Positions 36,699 through 49,612 of a stretch of 64,000 nucleotides of DNA are shown piece after piece. The notes beneath the pieces are model-generated. The model did no database searches. It was not told the DNA's origin and saw only the letters and a program-made list of their open reading frames with translations. The DNA comes from Ceratorhiza oryzae-sativae. Lineage: Eukaryota > Basidiomycota > Agaricomycetes > Cantharellales > Ceratobasidiaceae. The position numbers and the translations under genes are program-made. Where the stretch lies: the NCBI GenBank assembly GCA_030998015.1, contig JARWMV010000237.1, forward strand, positions 558,001 to 622,000, read 5' to 3'. The stretch's first letter is position 1; every line of letters begins with the position of its first letter.

Positions 36699-39120
36699 CT
36701 ACGGGAAGATATCTGGCACAACTGTAACCTCCCCCCTACGTACGATTCCCTGTAAAGCGCATCCTATCTTCAGTTTATAGCTTAATAGACATGTTTGGAT
36801 AAACTTACATCCTGTTCCCACTCCATGTACACTTCGAGTTCGGTCCCTCCAAAGCGCATGCAAATGTCAAAATCAAGTCTCCAGTATGCTCTTCCATGGA
36901 CGCCCACTGAGTATCCCAGAGCATTTCTCGGCTTCGCTAGATCGGCTTTGATTATGCAAGCCTCTCTAAAGCCTTCTTCAAGCATGTCTAGGACAGAGTT
37001 ATTACAGATATGAGCGATAGGCGTCATACACACTGTTTTTATCCTTTGCCCAAAACGGTTCTCCGGGTCTTGAATAAGACATCAGAGTTAGGGTGAAAGA
37101 TTCCATATCTGGATTCGGGGTTGTATATGTCTGCCAGAAAGAGCGCCGACTTATTGCATCGGCATCGATGACAATATCCTACTTGCCCATTGACGCGGGT
37201 TCGAACGGTTGTAGTGTATAAGAAATCAACGTACTTTGGCCACTATCTGCCCCCAAGCGCCGCGTACAATTCGTTCTCCAGAAGCAGCAAGACAAGTCTC
37301 ACACCCTTGAAAGTCCGGCAAAGGTTTATAATAGATGGACATTTCGATCCCAAATGAAACACGAGGAGCACGTCCAACAACGGTATTGATCGCGTTCCAA
37401 ATTACCGCACCATCGGCAACCGCTTTTGACCTGCATATCATGGGGTCAGCAAGTCAACCCTGAAAAAATGGGTTATCACTTGCGTTGAATCGTTTGTGAG
37501 GGCTACCTGGCATCCTCTAGCTTCGTACTTGTCCTTGAACTGCTGTCGGAGAAACGGGCTATCCCCCAACCCGCCAACCAGCAGCATATACTAGACGTAG
37601 ACATGAGCTTCTGAAGAATATGGTGGGAATCCACTCACAGTAACTTCAAGCCCCCGTATTTGTTGGTCTACGCTCAACATTATCTCTTTCATGCATATAT
37701 CAAAGAATGAGTGAATCAGCGCCCTGTCAAATTGTTGTTTGCTTAACCGTTCGAATCAAGTTGAGCTGTACTGACCCAGGCAAGGCCATTCTTCCGCGAC
37801 GAATCCTCAGGTTTGGGTGATTGTAGCGTGCACCCGCAACCTCCACTGTTTTGTCTTCTGTTGCGTCACGAAAATTCCGCTTGATGGTACTTTCAAAATC
37901 ATGAACGGCTCGAGCGGTGTAGTCTTCTATGTCCTCGTGGTTCAGTGACGCACTCTTCAGAGTTTTGCGGAAATGCTTCTCTGCAGCTAAGTCAATGAAT
38001 ATAGCTCCGGCCTGAATACCTGTCCCATAAGTTCAATCGATGGTTATCACAACATATACATATAAATCAGGAAGCTGCGATCAACTCACAAGCTGAAGCT
38101 CGGGCTTCTTCCAGTTTTAAAATCGGGCGAGCCGATTGGACGGAATAGACGGTTGTGTCCACAGTTGACCCACCCGCATCACACACAACGAATTTGGAGC
38201 CAGTCTATAATTTGGAAATCAAAAATATCCTCGAAGAAACCATGAATCCAAAGGAAGCATACCTGTAAGCGGCTGCCAAGATTTGTATGATATACACAGA
38301 AGTGAGCTGATGCCTCGGCTTCGGTCACAAATCTTATCATGTGTGGTGAGGATGCAGGGGCAAACCCTGCATCTATGGCTGCGGTCCGAAGAAATGCCTG
38401 CTCGCGCAACCCCCAGCCATTAGGGTGGGCGATTATGACCTCTAACCGGTCCCGGTAGTTATTCCAGATCATCGCTCCGTTTACTATCCGATCCTCAAAA
38501 ATCGATCGGGTGTGTTTTAGAAGATATGACAAGAAATCCGTATAAATTTGCCGAAGGCTCACGCTAGTCGGAAGGGCTGTATGGGCCATACGGTCATCAT
38601 ACGCTGAATTGATCGCTTATTGACTCACGCTCGAGTTTTATATCATGCCTAGCTTTCATATAATTTGGGTGAAGATGAAGCTTGAAGTGTTTGGCGAGCT
38701 GCCAGTTGTTGTCTTCGGCGTCGTCGCCCGCCTGAGGGGTCATCGCTTCAGCTCCAAACGAAACCGCCTTCCACCCAAACAATACATTAGTCAAATCATC
38801 TCGCTTCAACTTTTTATTCAAAACCTTTCCGTCTTGGGTATACCATATAACAGTAGGTATTTTGCTTTGCAGGTTTGCCGCTTCCTGCCCCGGCCAGTGG
38901 GTTAGCGATGAATCTTTTGGTTTCCGCCTTAAAGCGAAGCATTCGTCACATTAGCGTCACTACGCCAAGTCGATACATACAAACCTTTCTGAAGAAACGA
39001 AAACGCAACTCCGCTCTGCGTTGTCCCTATGTCAATTCCGATAACTATCTTGTTTTCGCCCTCCCAAATGCCCTGGAATGGTTTCGGGATAGCGCTGATT
39101 GATGAATTTGATGTCGTCAT
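36699..39120 (-). CDS. H3: HSPA12-like Hsp70 family ATPase (one apparent frameshift)
   Basis: ATG 39120 (MTTSNSSISAIPKPFQGIW). Exons carry IVIGIDIGTTQSGVAFSFLQ, AVSFGAEAMTPQAGDDAED, VIIAHPNGWGLREQAFLRTA, FVTEAEASAHFCVYHTNLG, VCDAGGSTVDTTVYSV, RRGRMALPG, LLVGGLGDSPFL and KAVADGAVIW. The tail is MRFGGTELEVYMEWEQD with last exon GIVRRGEVTVVPDIFP ending at 36699. In the second exon, IHR is followed by TAA unless one base is restored near 38904; the restored frame continues VTHWPGQEAANLQSKIP as in the paralogues. The adenosine motif has GGLGDS where others have GGFGDS. Confidence 0.8.
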
Positions 39121-39652
39121 GTCACCTAACCTGACGATGTCACTTGGCCCCTGACTTCTATCGGATACTTCAAGCAGAATCCTACAGAGTAAATCCAAAT
39201 CAAAAAAAAACGCGACAGAGGGGTTCTGCTGGGTTGCCGCTCGTGGCACGTGCTCATTAGCCACTAACCCTGGTTATTATGTAATACACTGGCTACGCGA
39301 ATCGCTGATGGAGTACGAAGAGATCCCCCCGGCGCAGCAGCAAAACGCTTTACCCTCGCTGCATAGCTACGTCAGGATAGAGTTTTGAATTAATCATTGG
39401 TATATTTCTTTCCCACCAAACCATCAAGGCGCTTTAAATCGATCGTCCCGTCGCAGGAACATGAACACGCCTGCCATATGAGATTACAATCCGACATGGG
39501 CCAGAAAGCACCTGCCTGTGCTAGGTGTGGGTTTCATGATTTCATATTACGAGTAAATATATGTTTCTCACATTGCCCTCAGTCTAACACGACTTCGCCC
39601 AAAGCAAATAAACCTTTTGATTCTAACAACAGCTACCGTAAAATGCTCCGAA
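39121..39652. other. Intergenic region, promoter of H3
   Basis: About 530 bases between the stop of PL5 and the start of H3; nothing recognisable. Confidence 0.4.
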
Positions 39653-41718
39653 TCACGCATATAGTGCACCTGTAGCTACAACCGCCTTGAGTATGACCGT
39701 TTTTTCTGGCATCCGATCTCCACCAATCGCACGGGAGCTGGTCAATCCCAGGCCAATTGTACCTAGAATAGAGTTTGGGTGGAAGCGACTATTTGGTTCG
39801 AACTCCTCCATTAAGTTGGAGTCAAACTGGTAGGAAGGAGGATAGAAGGTTTGGTGGAAATCTCCCAGCATGATCACCCTTCCTTTCAAAGTCGAGTTCC
39901 ATTCCCAAGCCGTCTGTACCAATCGCACCAAGCGATTCAAGTGTTCTTTTTCCAACCCAACCCCGGCCTCTTCTCCGAAAAAGTGGCTTATCAACGGAGT
40001 CAAAGTTTTATCGACAAAACCTTCAGCAATACGATTAATATGCTGGGCGGTTGACTCTGGGGTTTGGTCTTTGTAAATGCTTTTGAAGCTGTTCGCGCGC
40101 CATTTACCCGCCACAACTTGTGGCTCTGAAAACGTAGGATGATTATTTCTTGCCAATGATCTGCGAAGGAGGAAATAAGCAACTCACCGTGCTTTTGAAT
40201 ATCCTCATATATGGAGATCATGACATCATTCTGAGATACACTGACCCCTGGATGAAAGGGTTGGAACACGCTGCTCCAGAGATACTCGCATAGCATAGCC
40301 CTAATCGCGTAGTCAAAAAAGTCTTCAACAGGCATCCCCGCCAGTTCTGAGGACGCAATCAATGATGATCTATCGTCAATATGCCCAAGCAACGCTTTCA
40401 GCTCTGGCAAACGCAGCGCATTCAAAGCAGTAACGTCGCCAATGTCGGTGTTGAAGCATTTCTCAACAAAACTGTCAACCAGAAAAGCCGAGATTGAACG
40501 ACCAATGTCTTCGATGTCACGATTGAGGTCCTTCAGCGATTGAACAATATCGCTTTGTTCAATGTTTTCCTGGAGTTGGAGCTGGGACCGCAAAGATGCG
40601 TATTCGCCCTGAGTTTGCTTCAATTGTTGAAGGACTGCCAACGTCTCCCCTCTAACTCGTGCAATCTGCTGTTCAAGCTGGCTATTCGTGTCCGAGAATC
40701 GCCGAAGTTGTGAATCTTGGTCTTTTAGCTTCTTCTCAAGGAGTCGGATTCTATCAACGTGAGGGGTAATACGTCGCCTGAGTTGTTCGTCGATTCGGGG
40801 TTGGACCAAGTTTTTGTCGACATACCCCAAAGTTGCCTCTATCTGGTCTTGAACAGCAAAATTTGGGTTATTGATATATTCTTCCTGAACACGTAGTAAT
40901 ATTGGCTTGCACTGAGCGTAGGACAACAGCACAGTGTCGATGTCTTCTACATCCAGCATGGATTCGACAACCTTGGCGCCCTTGTCGCATAATGCCTGGA
41001 AAGCCCTCGAAGTGGAGAGAGGTTGGACAGGTGACGCCGTCGGATGAGACTGAGATTCTCCCGGGACTACCACGATAGTGAGGCGTGATAGGCCAGAGTC
41101 TCCGAGGATTACGTCTGATATAACGCGAACCACGCCAATAAGGTTTCTGCTTTCGACTGCGTCAGTCGAGCAATGTATATAAATGATCCTGTGATGCCAG
41201 CATATCGTCGAGGGCTGTTATCGTCCCACTTAGTGGAATATAGGGCTCCAGAGTTTGGCGACTGACCTGGACGACAAATATTGGCAACCATTGAGAACAC
41301 TTCAAGATCACTCATTGCTAGGTTGTCAAATCCTGGCGTGTCAATTAACTTGAAGCGTTGTTCGTGAAGGGTTTCTAAAGTGATGCGATGCGATTTAATT
41401 GTAGCCGTATTCTTATGAACTGTAGCAGGGTCGATTGATCCTGCTTCAGAACAAGCTGTATCGATCAACTATAGCAGAATGTGAGAATGAGGAACGGGTT
41501 TGGGCAATTGTGGCGGCTATACGCACATGCGTCTTTCCGCATCCAACACGTCCCAAAACGCTAGTTATTCATTATTTTCGCGGATCTAATAAAATAGGAT
41601 ACAACTCACAGAATTCGAACGGGCCCCTCCTCAAGAGGTGCTGGGCGCTCACCGGTTGGTTCCCAGTGAAATATAGGATCTAATAAACCATGTTGACCTA
41701 TGTTGCCATTTTGGAGCT
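39653..41718 (-). CDS. PL5: P-loop GTPase-like coiled-coil protein (one apparent frameshift; 5' end uncertain)
   Basis: Splicing gives PVRILVLGRVGCGKTH (Walker A), LIDTACSEAGS, then KLIDTPGFDNLAMSDLEVF (switch II). IIYIHCSTDAVESRNL, SRLTIVVVPGE, a long coil (QLEQQIARVRGETLAVLQQL) and LNRDIEDIGRSISAFLV follow. The C-terminal module is MPVEDFFDYAIRAMLCEYLW, FQPFHPG, VVAGKWRANSF, WEWNSTLKGRVIMLGDF and LGLTSSRAIGG, ending ATGALYA at 39653. After MVAN one base appears lost near 41280: restoring it gives NYLSS that splices into RIIYIHC, as in PL3 and PL4. The exon at about 41590-41718 lacks an ATG in the right frame, so the first exon is not resolved. Confidence 0.7.
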
Positions 41719-42091
41719 CTGCGGGTTAACAGAGAAGGCGATTTATTTTTGGTGGCTGAAAATAACGTCCTAAGTGCTGCACACATCAGTGGATGCGAAA
41801 GGATTCAGGGGTTGCACGATTTTGTACCACGTGACGTCGAGCAATATTTGGGTGGCAACACCCCCCATACAGTTCAACCACAGCAGATACCCTGTTGGGT
41901 AATTTTATCTGATGCTTACTCCCAAGGACAGGAGATTAAAAAAATAATATGAAAATTCTACGCCTTAGTATCCAATGGCCGCGATCTACAAGCGCTATTT
42001 GTACATATCTTGACGAAACGCGACCATGCTTCGCTCAGTACATTCTCTTAACAAACGCAAGAACACCCCAGAGGATCCGTTAGGTCCAAAA

Positions 42092-44511
42092 TTATTCAAT
42101 TGCATCAGGTACAATAATAGCCACTCCTTGGCGAACATCTCCCTATTGATGAGAGTCAGCATGCTTGCACATGTTCTAGAATATTGCCACTCCCACACTT
42201 GCCTTTTCTTCCCATTCTAAATACGCCTCCAGCTCTGTCCCGCCAAACCGCATACAAACATCGAAGTACAATCGCCAGTACATGGACCCGTGTATGCCAA
42301 TCCGAGGTTCTAGGGCACCCTTCAGGTTGTTCAGGTCTGCGCCGATAACGCACGAGTGTTGAAACCCGTCCAGTAGTGTGCCTGGTAAAAATGGTTTATC
42401 TTCATACAAGGTCGTGCTCTGCTATTGTTACCTTCTTCGTCTCTTGTCCACCGTGGTTCGTCATCTTTCGAATAAGAGAATAGCGTTAACTTGAAATCTC
42501 CTAGATCTGGGTTCGGTGAAGAAAAAGCCTCGGAGAAGCCTTCTCGATTGACGAGTTAACGTCAAGGACAGTTCCCTATGAACTCTCAACGATAGCCCAC
42601 ATACTACTACCAGTACACACCTTCGCTACTATTGGTTGCCAGCCCCCTAGAACTTTCTCATATCCGGAAGCACACATGAAAGCCTGACGCTGTCGGGACT
42701 CCGGAACGAACTGGCTGGATTGTCTTGCAACCTCAATACCGAAGGAAGAGCGAGGCGCGCGCCCGGTGACGCTGCACGTAGTGCTCCATATTACTGCACC
42801 ATCAGCAACTGCTTTTGAACTATAATTTTGCTATTAAGTTATGTCCTCACAGGTATAGGTGTCCCGATGACTAACGTTGATTCATTTGTAAGGGCCACTT
42901 GACACCCCTGTGACTCGTACCTCTGGCGAAATTTCTGTCTCAAGAAGGGGCTATTTCCGAGTCCTCCAACGAGGAGGATGTACTAATTATAATGAACACG
43001 ATTATCAAATTGCAGAATGATCAACCAACTTACTGAAACCGAGACCCCAAGAATCTGGTCGTCTACGCTTGCTACAATGTCATTGATACACGGGTCGAAG
43101 AACATCTTGATGACTGCTCTAAACTAAACGTGATGAAAGGTGATAAAAGGCTTAATAGTCGAGCCTACCCTGGTAGTGTCATTCTGCCCCGACGAGTTCT
43201 AACGGAGGAGTTATTGAAGCGCGACCCTGCGATCTCTATTGACTTGTCTTCTGATGGATCGCAAAAATTGCGCTTTGTGGAACGTTCAAAATCCTTGACG
43301 CCTCGCGTTGTATAGTCTCGACGTCCTCCTCGTCCAACGAGGCTTTTCGTCAGAACATCCCTCAGATACTTTTCAGCCGCAGCATCGATAAAAATTGCCC
43401 CTGCCTGGACACCTATTATGGGATTAGACGAGTCTTACTGACGGCAGATATCTCATGAATGTCACGAAATGACTTACAACCCGACTCGCGAACTTCTACA
43501 AGTTTCATAATCGGGTCCGATGCGACAACCGAATAAATCGTTGTATCTACCGTCGACCCTCCGGCATCACAGACAGCAAACTTCTCGCCAACCTAGCGCA
43601 ACGTTCAAATAATGGATTCAATATCACTTAATAAAAATCAGGCCATACCTGGAGTTGAACATTAAGGCTCGTATGGTAGACGCAGAAATGCACCGATGCC
43701 TCCGCCTCGGTTACGAACCGAACTTTTTTGTCCGCCATAGAAGCAGAAACCAGCCCAGCACTAATAGCGGCAGTTCGAAGGAACGTTTGCTGACGTATAC
43801 CCCATCCATTCGGATGAGCCATGACGATTTCCATCTGTGGTCGATAAGTTGCCCATATCTGTTTCCCATCAATAATGCGATCCTCGAAGAACGTTTGTGT
43901 GTGCTTGATGAGGTATCCCAAAAAATCAGAGTAGACCTGATGAAGAGACACGCCATGAGGTAGAGCTACAAACGTCCAGAATATTATAAAGTATAAGAAC
44001 AACCAAGAATCAAGCTTACGATCGAGTTTGAGGTCATGTTGAGCTTTGAGAACGTCGGGATGGAGGTGGAGTTTAAAGTGTTTTGCAATTTGCCAATGAT
44101 TATCTTCGGCATTTTCTTCGGCTTGAGGGGATAAAGCCTCGGCACCAAACGAGACTGCCTGGTTGGAAGGATACATTATAAATATAGCGTTTAAACTCAA
44201 TGTAAATACTCTTCAACCTTTCCGTCAGTATCATACCAAACTAACGTAGGTATCTTGCTCTGTTGACTTTGAGCCTCTTGCCCCGGCCATTGAGTAACGC
44301 GCTGGAGCACTTGGCTAGCACCTTCGAGCGATTTGTAGCATCAATAGCGGACGGGAGCTAAACTCAGAGACGAACCTTGTTGTAGGAAAGTGAAGGCTAC
44401 CCCACTTTGAGTTGTTCCTAAGTCAATGCCAACCACTATTTTACTCGGGCCATCCCATATACCATGGAAAGGTTTGGGAGTTTCGCTAATGGTGTCATTT
44501 GGAGAGTCCAT
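42092..44511 (-). CDS. H4: HSPA12-like Hsp70 family ATPase (several indels)
   Basis: ATG 44511 (MDSPNDTISETPKPFHGIW). Motifs in order: VVGIDLGTTQSGVAFTFLQQ, VTQWPGQEAQSQQSKIPTL, AVSFGAEALSPQAEENAED, IVMAHPNGWGIRQQTFLRTA, VCDAGGSTVDTTIYSV and RRGRMTLPG. The tail GGTELEAYLEWEEK is joined through a GC donor (gcaagt, 42202) to GDVRQGVAIIVPDAIE. Two defects are visible against the paralogues. At about 43317-43344 a pair of opposite indels turns an acidic ASLDEEDVE stretch into SLVGRGGRR while keeping the frame downstream. At 42522-42526 (a run of five identical bases) one base is missing before FSSPNPDLGDF, which breaks the frame. It could be a pseudogene in progress. Confidence 0.75.
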
Positions 44512-44850
44512 GCTACACAGAACCTAGTAGCGTGCAAGACAGAACTGCGTCCCTACGAAGAGTGATATGTGTCTCACAAAATTGCTGCCCGTCCCAATGG
44601 TGGTTAGTGATGTGCGTTTTCGGATAGCCACAATATCACGTATTTATATGTGTTGTCTGTGGCGTCGTGCACCCCGACAAATAGAGGGCAAAAGCACACA
44701 TCCCTCACTACATATTCACGAGCTTGACCATGCAATAGAAAGACCGTCAGGCAAATTTTCAGCGCATGACAGCCATTGATTAAAATGCAAAATCCCGACA
44801 AAATCCATCCGAAAATAGCGGTTAGAAACCAATCACGTTATAGCTCCTAT

Positions 44851-46915
44851 CTATTCATACATACGCTCGGTTACCACAGAAGCCTTATATATAATGGTTT
44901 CGTTCAAAGGAGCACCCTTGGCTTTTGAACGAAATGATGCCAATCCTAGGCCCACGGTACATAGTGCATGATGAGGAGATGATTTCTTCTTGTTGGGCTC
45001 GAAGTCTGTCATAAGGTTAGGGTCAAACGGGACCGAGTAGCCGAACACAGTGGGCTGGAAATCGCCTAATGTGATGACACATCCCTTGAGTGTATAATTC
45101 CAGTCCCAAGCGGCCTGTATTATTGCCCCAAGTTTTTCCCGAAGTTCTGGCGGAAGGCTGATGTTAGCCCGACCATCAAAGTAGTTAGAGAAAACCTGGC
45201 ATATATCTTGCGATATGGTGCGTCCAACACGCTCGTGGACAGACTTGATTTGAGCATGCGTATCATTAGTCTCGCAAACGCCCAAAAATGCGTTAGCCCT
45301 CCATTTCGATGCGATAGTTGGATGCTCTAGTAAGTGGAAATCACCAAATGGCGAATTTAATGCTCTGCAAGGTTGCTTACCCTGCTTTCGGATCGTTTCG
45401 TATAGCCGTTGGATAAATGTATTGTTAGGAGTATTTGCCAAGCCAGGATGAAACGGAAGCAATATCTCTTCCTGCAGTCGTTTACACAGAATAGATCGTG
45501 TAGCAAAGTCAAAAAAGTCCTCCGTTTGCATGCCGTCCCCGGTAGCTGATATGACGAGAGAAGGACTCCCTTCGCAATGGCGGAACGCAGTCTTGGTTTT
45601 AGATAAATTGAAGGCCCTTAACGTGGTATGATCATCGGCGTGCGAATCAACATGCTCGTCAACCACGTATTTGGCCATGTGCCTCCCGAAGTCTTCAATG
45701 TCTCGATTAAGCGACTTGAGTAATTGAACTAGTTTACTTTGCTCTGCGTTGTCGTTGATTTGAAGCTCGGAGCGAAGTGATGCATAGTCTGAACGGGTCT
45801 GTTCAAGTTGATCGCGAAGGGATTGAACTTCGGTTTCGTATTCAGCCAAAGCGTGTTCCAAGTGTTGAGAGCGTTCGACGGCGTCAGTCAACTCAGTCAC
45901 CACACTATGATTTGAAGTATGGTTTCCACTTCGGTGTGGGCGAGGGGGACGCTCTGAAGGCGATTTGGACACGTCTTGAGGCAATATCCCGTCGATATAT
46001 CTTCCCACATGCTTGATTCTACCGTGTGTCATTTGAAACTGAATGTCAAGGAGCCGGCCCGGCAATGACGCATAGCTAGCCAAGAGATTCCGGAGGCCAT
46101 CGGATCTAGGTGGGAGCGCGAGAATTTCAGCACCCCCTGCATGAACACTCCCAAAAGGGGAGGCCGGGTCTTGAAGTGAAGCGATTGAACTTGGGTCGGC
46201 CACGACCTCGTTTTGTTTAGGCACTACGATGATTTTTAAACGTGGTAACCAACTTTGACCCAGTATGATTTTGAGGGCGTTGATATTGTTTTTGAGATTA
46301 TCGCAATCAGTGCTGTCGGCTTCTGGGTGCAAGTAGAGGATTCCAGAGAGTCTTCGAGGATAGGGGTTAAAGAATCGACTATCCTTGGAGGTTAGCTCAG
46401 CATTTAACCAAATGAAGCAAGAGAGTGCCCACCGGTTTGAGAGGTAAAATATGAGATCGTTAAGTACTTTGCTGCTGTCAACAGGTGGGCCGCCAAATCC
46501 GGGGGTGTCGATCAGCCCAAATGCACGTTCTGAGAACTTTACTGGATAGAATCGAAAACTGGAGGTGCATTGACCGGACCCCGGGGCGCCTACCCGTGCT
46601 TTCTCATCAGAAACAGCGTTGATAAACTAGTTGCCTCTAGTGTTATTGCGCCAAACTCGGTAGTTAGCACGAATAATCTCAGCTTACTGAAGACTTTCCC
46701 GAGCCAATAGGGCCCAGAAGTCTAAGGATGCTAGTGATAAGTTTTGGCAAATGTAGAATACTATAGAGCCGAGCCTACAGTATAGATATGGGCCTATCCT
46801 GTTTGATATGCGTGGTTTTCAAGGTGGGGCTTAAGGGATCTGAAGGAATTTCTGATTCTTCTGGCCCCGGTGGGTTACCATGGTTGTTCTGGCTTGTGGC
46901 TATAATTTCTGACAT
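44851..46915 (-). CDS. PL6: P-loop coiled-coil protein, divergent intact copy
   Basis: ATG 46915 (MSEIIATSQNNHGNPPGP). A 45-residue Pro-rich lead splices into LILRLLGPIGSGKSS (Walker A with Ser instead of Thr), then FINAVSDEKARVGAPGSG and GLIDTPGFGGPPVD (switch II). LSGILYLHPEADSTD, PRLKIIVVPKQNEV, a basic linker (SERPPRPHRSGNHTSN) and a coil (LEHALAEYETEVQSLRDQLE) follow. The C-terminal module is TEDFFDFATRSILCKRLQEE, LPFHPGLA, IASKWRANAF, WDWNYTLKGCVITLGDFQP, VPFDPNLMTDFEPNKKK and LGLASFRSKAKG, ending VVTERMYE. No disrupting indel found. As in the other copies, the base-specificity motif is absent. Confidence 0.75.
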
Positions 46916-47202
46916 AAATCTGCTGTGGCTAGATAGGGCAAGGGGTGGTGGCTAATCCGGGTTTTTTTTTGTAACGAATCACCTTGCATCACGTGCGAAT
47001 CAGGTGGTCGTTTGTCATGGCCTATACCTTGATTATAGGTAAATTAAACGATGTTGCGTTTGCACAGAGGCGACATATTCCAAATCCATTGTTTACCTAC
47101 AATATTGAATTAAACCCGAACGCAATCCACAGCGAGAGTCACCATGATGAGGAGAGCTTTTCAGCAGCCAATTTAAATCCCAACCACAATATTGCCGCCT
47201 TA

Positions 47203-49612
47203 TCAAACAAGGTCAGAGGCCACAATTTTCGCAGGTCCAGTATGCGTCACGCCCTGTGCATATATCCTTAGTACGAGAAACGTACTTGAAACCGTGCTTA
47301 CATCTTGCATCCATTCAAGGAAGGCTTCAAGCTCCGTTCGCCCGAAATGGATGCAAACGTTAAAGCTTAAGCTCCAATACGTTTCACCATTGGGTGCTTT
47401 GTGTGACTTCAGGATGCCGAACAAATTGCTCAGGCTGGCCGCAATATTGCAACACACTTTAAACCCGGGCATCAATGAGCCTACATGTTGTGAGTTTGGT
47501 CGGGCTGGGTGTATTCGCCTTGTAATTTGGTACGTACCGGGCTTGAATCTCATCCATTCGGGGGAGCCAGTTAGAGAGTAACTCCATATGACTTCCTTGA
47601 AATGCGTCAAGTCCGGGGCTGCGCTCGAGTATTCACGGTAGTAAGGTCGGCGAATAACAGTGTTACAATCGATTGGAACGCCCTGTGTTGAAATGCACGC
47701 TACCTCAGCGGAATTTTGGTGCAATATAATGGAAGTGTACCTTGTTGACAATTTGAGACCACCCACCCTTAGCGAACTGCCCGCTCGGCCAAACGATGGT
47801 TTTGCGACGTTTATGTGCTTGCAACCTTGGATTATGTGGGACAAATACTTCAATCCCGTATGAAAAGCGAGGCACCCTCTTCGTCACGCTACTGGAACAG
47901 AGCCAGACCAGTGCACCATCCGCAACTGCTTTTGAGCTGAAACAAATTGACCACTCCGGATAAGGCCCTGATCGAATGTACTTACGTTGCGTCATTTGTG
48001 GTAGTAACCTGGCACGCTCTTGGTTCATAACGTTGCTTTAATTGCTCGCGAAGGTACAGGCTTTCGCCAAACCCTCCGACGAGTAGTATATACTATACCA
48101 AGCATATATGAAGGCCTCAACTGCAATCTGCTTCGAATATTAGACATACTGAGACGGAAGTCGATTCCAGCTGAGACTCGACGCTACTCATAATTCGCTC
48201 CACGCAAAAGTCGAACAGCCGTTTAAGAGTATCCCTGAAACATCTCTTGTGGCGCAAGATATGTCAATTCACAATGTACATACCCTGAGATGTTCATGCG
48301 ACCACGTCGGGCACGAATTGATGGATTGTTAAACCGAGTCCCTGCGATTGCAATACTCTGGTCGCTAGTGGTATCGCGGAATGCCTTCTTGGCATTGCTT
48401 TCAAAGTCTTTGACCCCCCGGGATACGTACTCGTCAACTTCGTCGGGAGAGAACCCGGCTTTATTGAGCGTCTCGACGAGATAGGCTCGAGTCGCTGCGT
48501 CAACAAAAATAGCGCCAGCTTGAACGCCTTAGAGAGGATAGCAGCATCAGTCGCAAATAGGTTCTAGGTATACCGTCACTCACAAGCGGAGGCACGAGTT
48601 TCTTCCAATCGAAGCGGGTTTGTAGCTGTAACTGAATAGACCGTTGTATCCACCGTCGATCCCCCTGCGTCGCAGACTGCGAATGTAGTTCCTGGCTAAA
48701 ATATTGGGAACTGAGATTTTTGGCTCAAAAACCTTGAATGTTTCAACTTACTTTCAATTGGCTGCCTAGATTCGTGTGATATATGCAAAAATGAACCGAG
48801 GCCTCCGCTTCGCTGACAAAATGGATTCTAGAGCCAGCATCGGTGCTATTCACAAATCCAGCTTCGACGGCCGCAGAGCGAAGAAAGGACTGCTCTCGAA
48901 TGCCCCATCCGTTTGGATGAGCAATAACGACCTCCATACTCGGCTGGTATGTTTTCCAGATGTGCTTGCCATCCAAAATATGGTCTTCGAAGTAAGTTTG
49001 CGTGTGCTGAAGCAAGTAGCGGAGAAAATCTGCATAAACTTGAGACACTTTCACTCCATCGGGTAGCTCTATTATCGTGCAAATAAATATTTGAATGTCT
49101 GCGAGCGAGCTAGCTTACGATCAACTTCAAGTCCGTGCTCGACCATTAATTCCTCAGGGTGTAGATGAAGCTTAAAGTGTTTGGCGGGTCTCCAGTGACA
49201 GTCCTCCGCGTCCTCTTCGGCTTGGGGGGTCAGTGCCTCGGCCCCAATTGAAACTGCCTGCAAAATTCCAATATATGAATTTGGGCATCATACGAAGTAT
49301 TGTTGAATGCACCTTATTGTTGGTGTCGTACCAAACCATCGAGGGGATTTTGCTTTGTTGGTTCTGGGACTCTTGTCCGGGCCACTGAGTCACCCGGTGG
49401 ATAGTTTTTTCTGCGCCTTTTCCCGTTGGGAAAATTTCAACACATGGTCATCTCTTGTAATGTTTCACGGGCGTACCTTCCTGAAGGTAAGTGAATGCAA
49501 CGCCGCTTTGCGTAGTTCCAATATCAATGCCAAGTACAATTTTCGAAGAACCTTCCCATTTTCCATGAAAATCTTTTGTAGTTGAGCTTATTGACGATTT
49601 GTGGTTGCTCAT
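47203..49612 (-). CDS. H5: HSPA12-like Hsp70 family ATPase, intact
   Basis: ATG 49612 (MSNHKSSISSTTKDFHGKW). I followed all twelve exons and found no frameshift; about 620 residues. Motifs: VLGIDIGTTQSGVAFTYLQE, VTQWPGQESQNQQSKIPSM, AVSIGAEALTPQAEEDAED, VVIAHPNGWGIREQSFLRSA, FVSEAEASVHFCIYHTNLG, VCDAGGSTVDTTVYSV, VKDFESNAKKAF, RRGRMNISG, LLVGGFGESLYL, KAVADGALVW, GRTELEAFLEWMQD and a last exon GVTHTGPAKIVASDLV. It is more diverged than H2-H4 and H6-H7 (GGFGES, GRTEL). ATP binding is well supported by the phosphate loops; a chaperone or signalling role is unproven. Confidence 0.87.
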
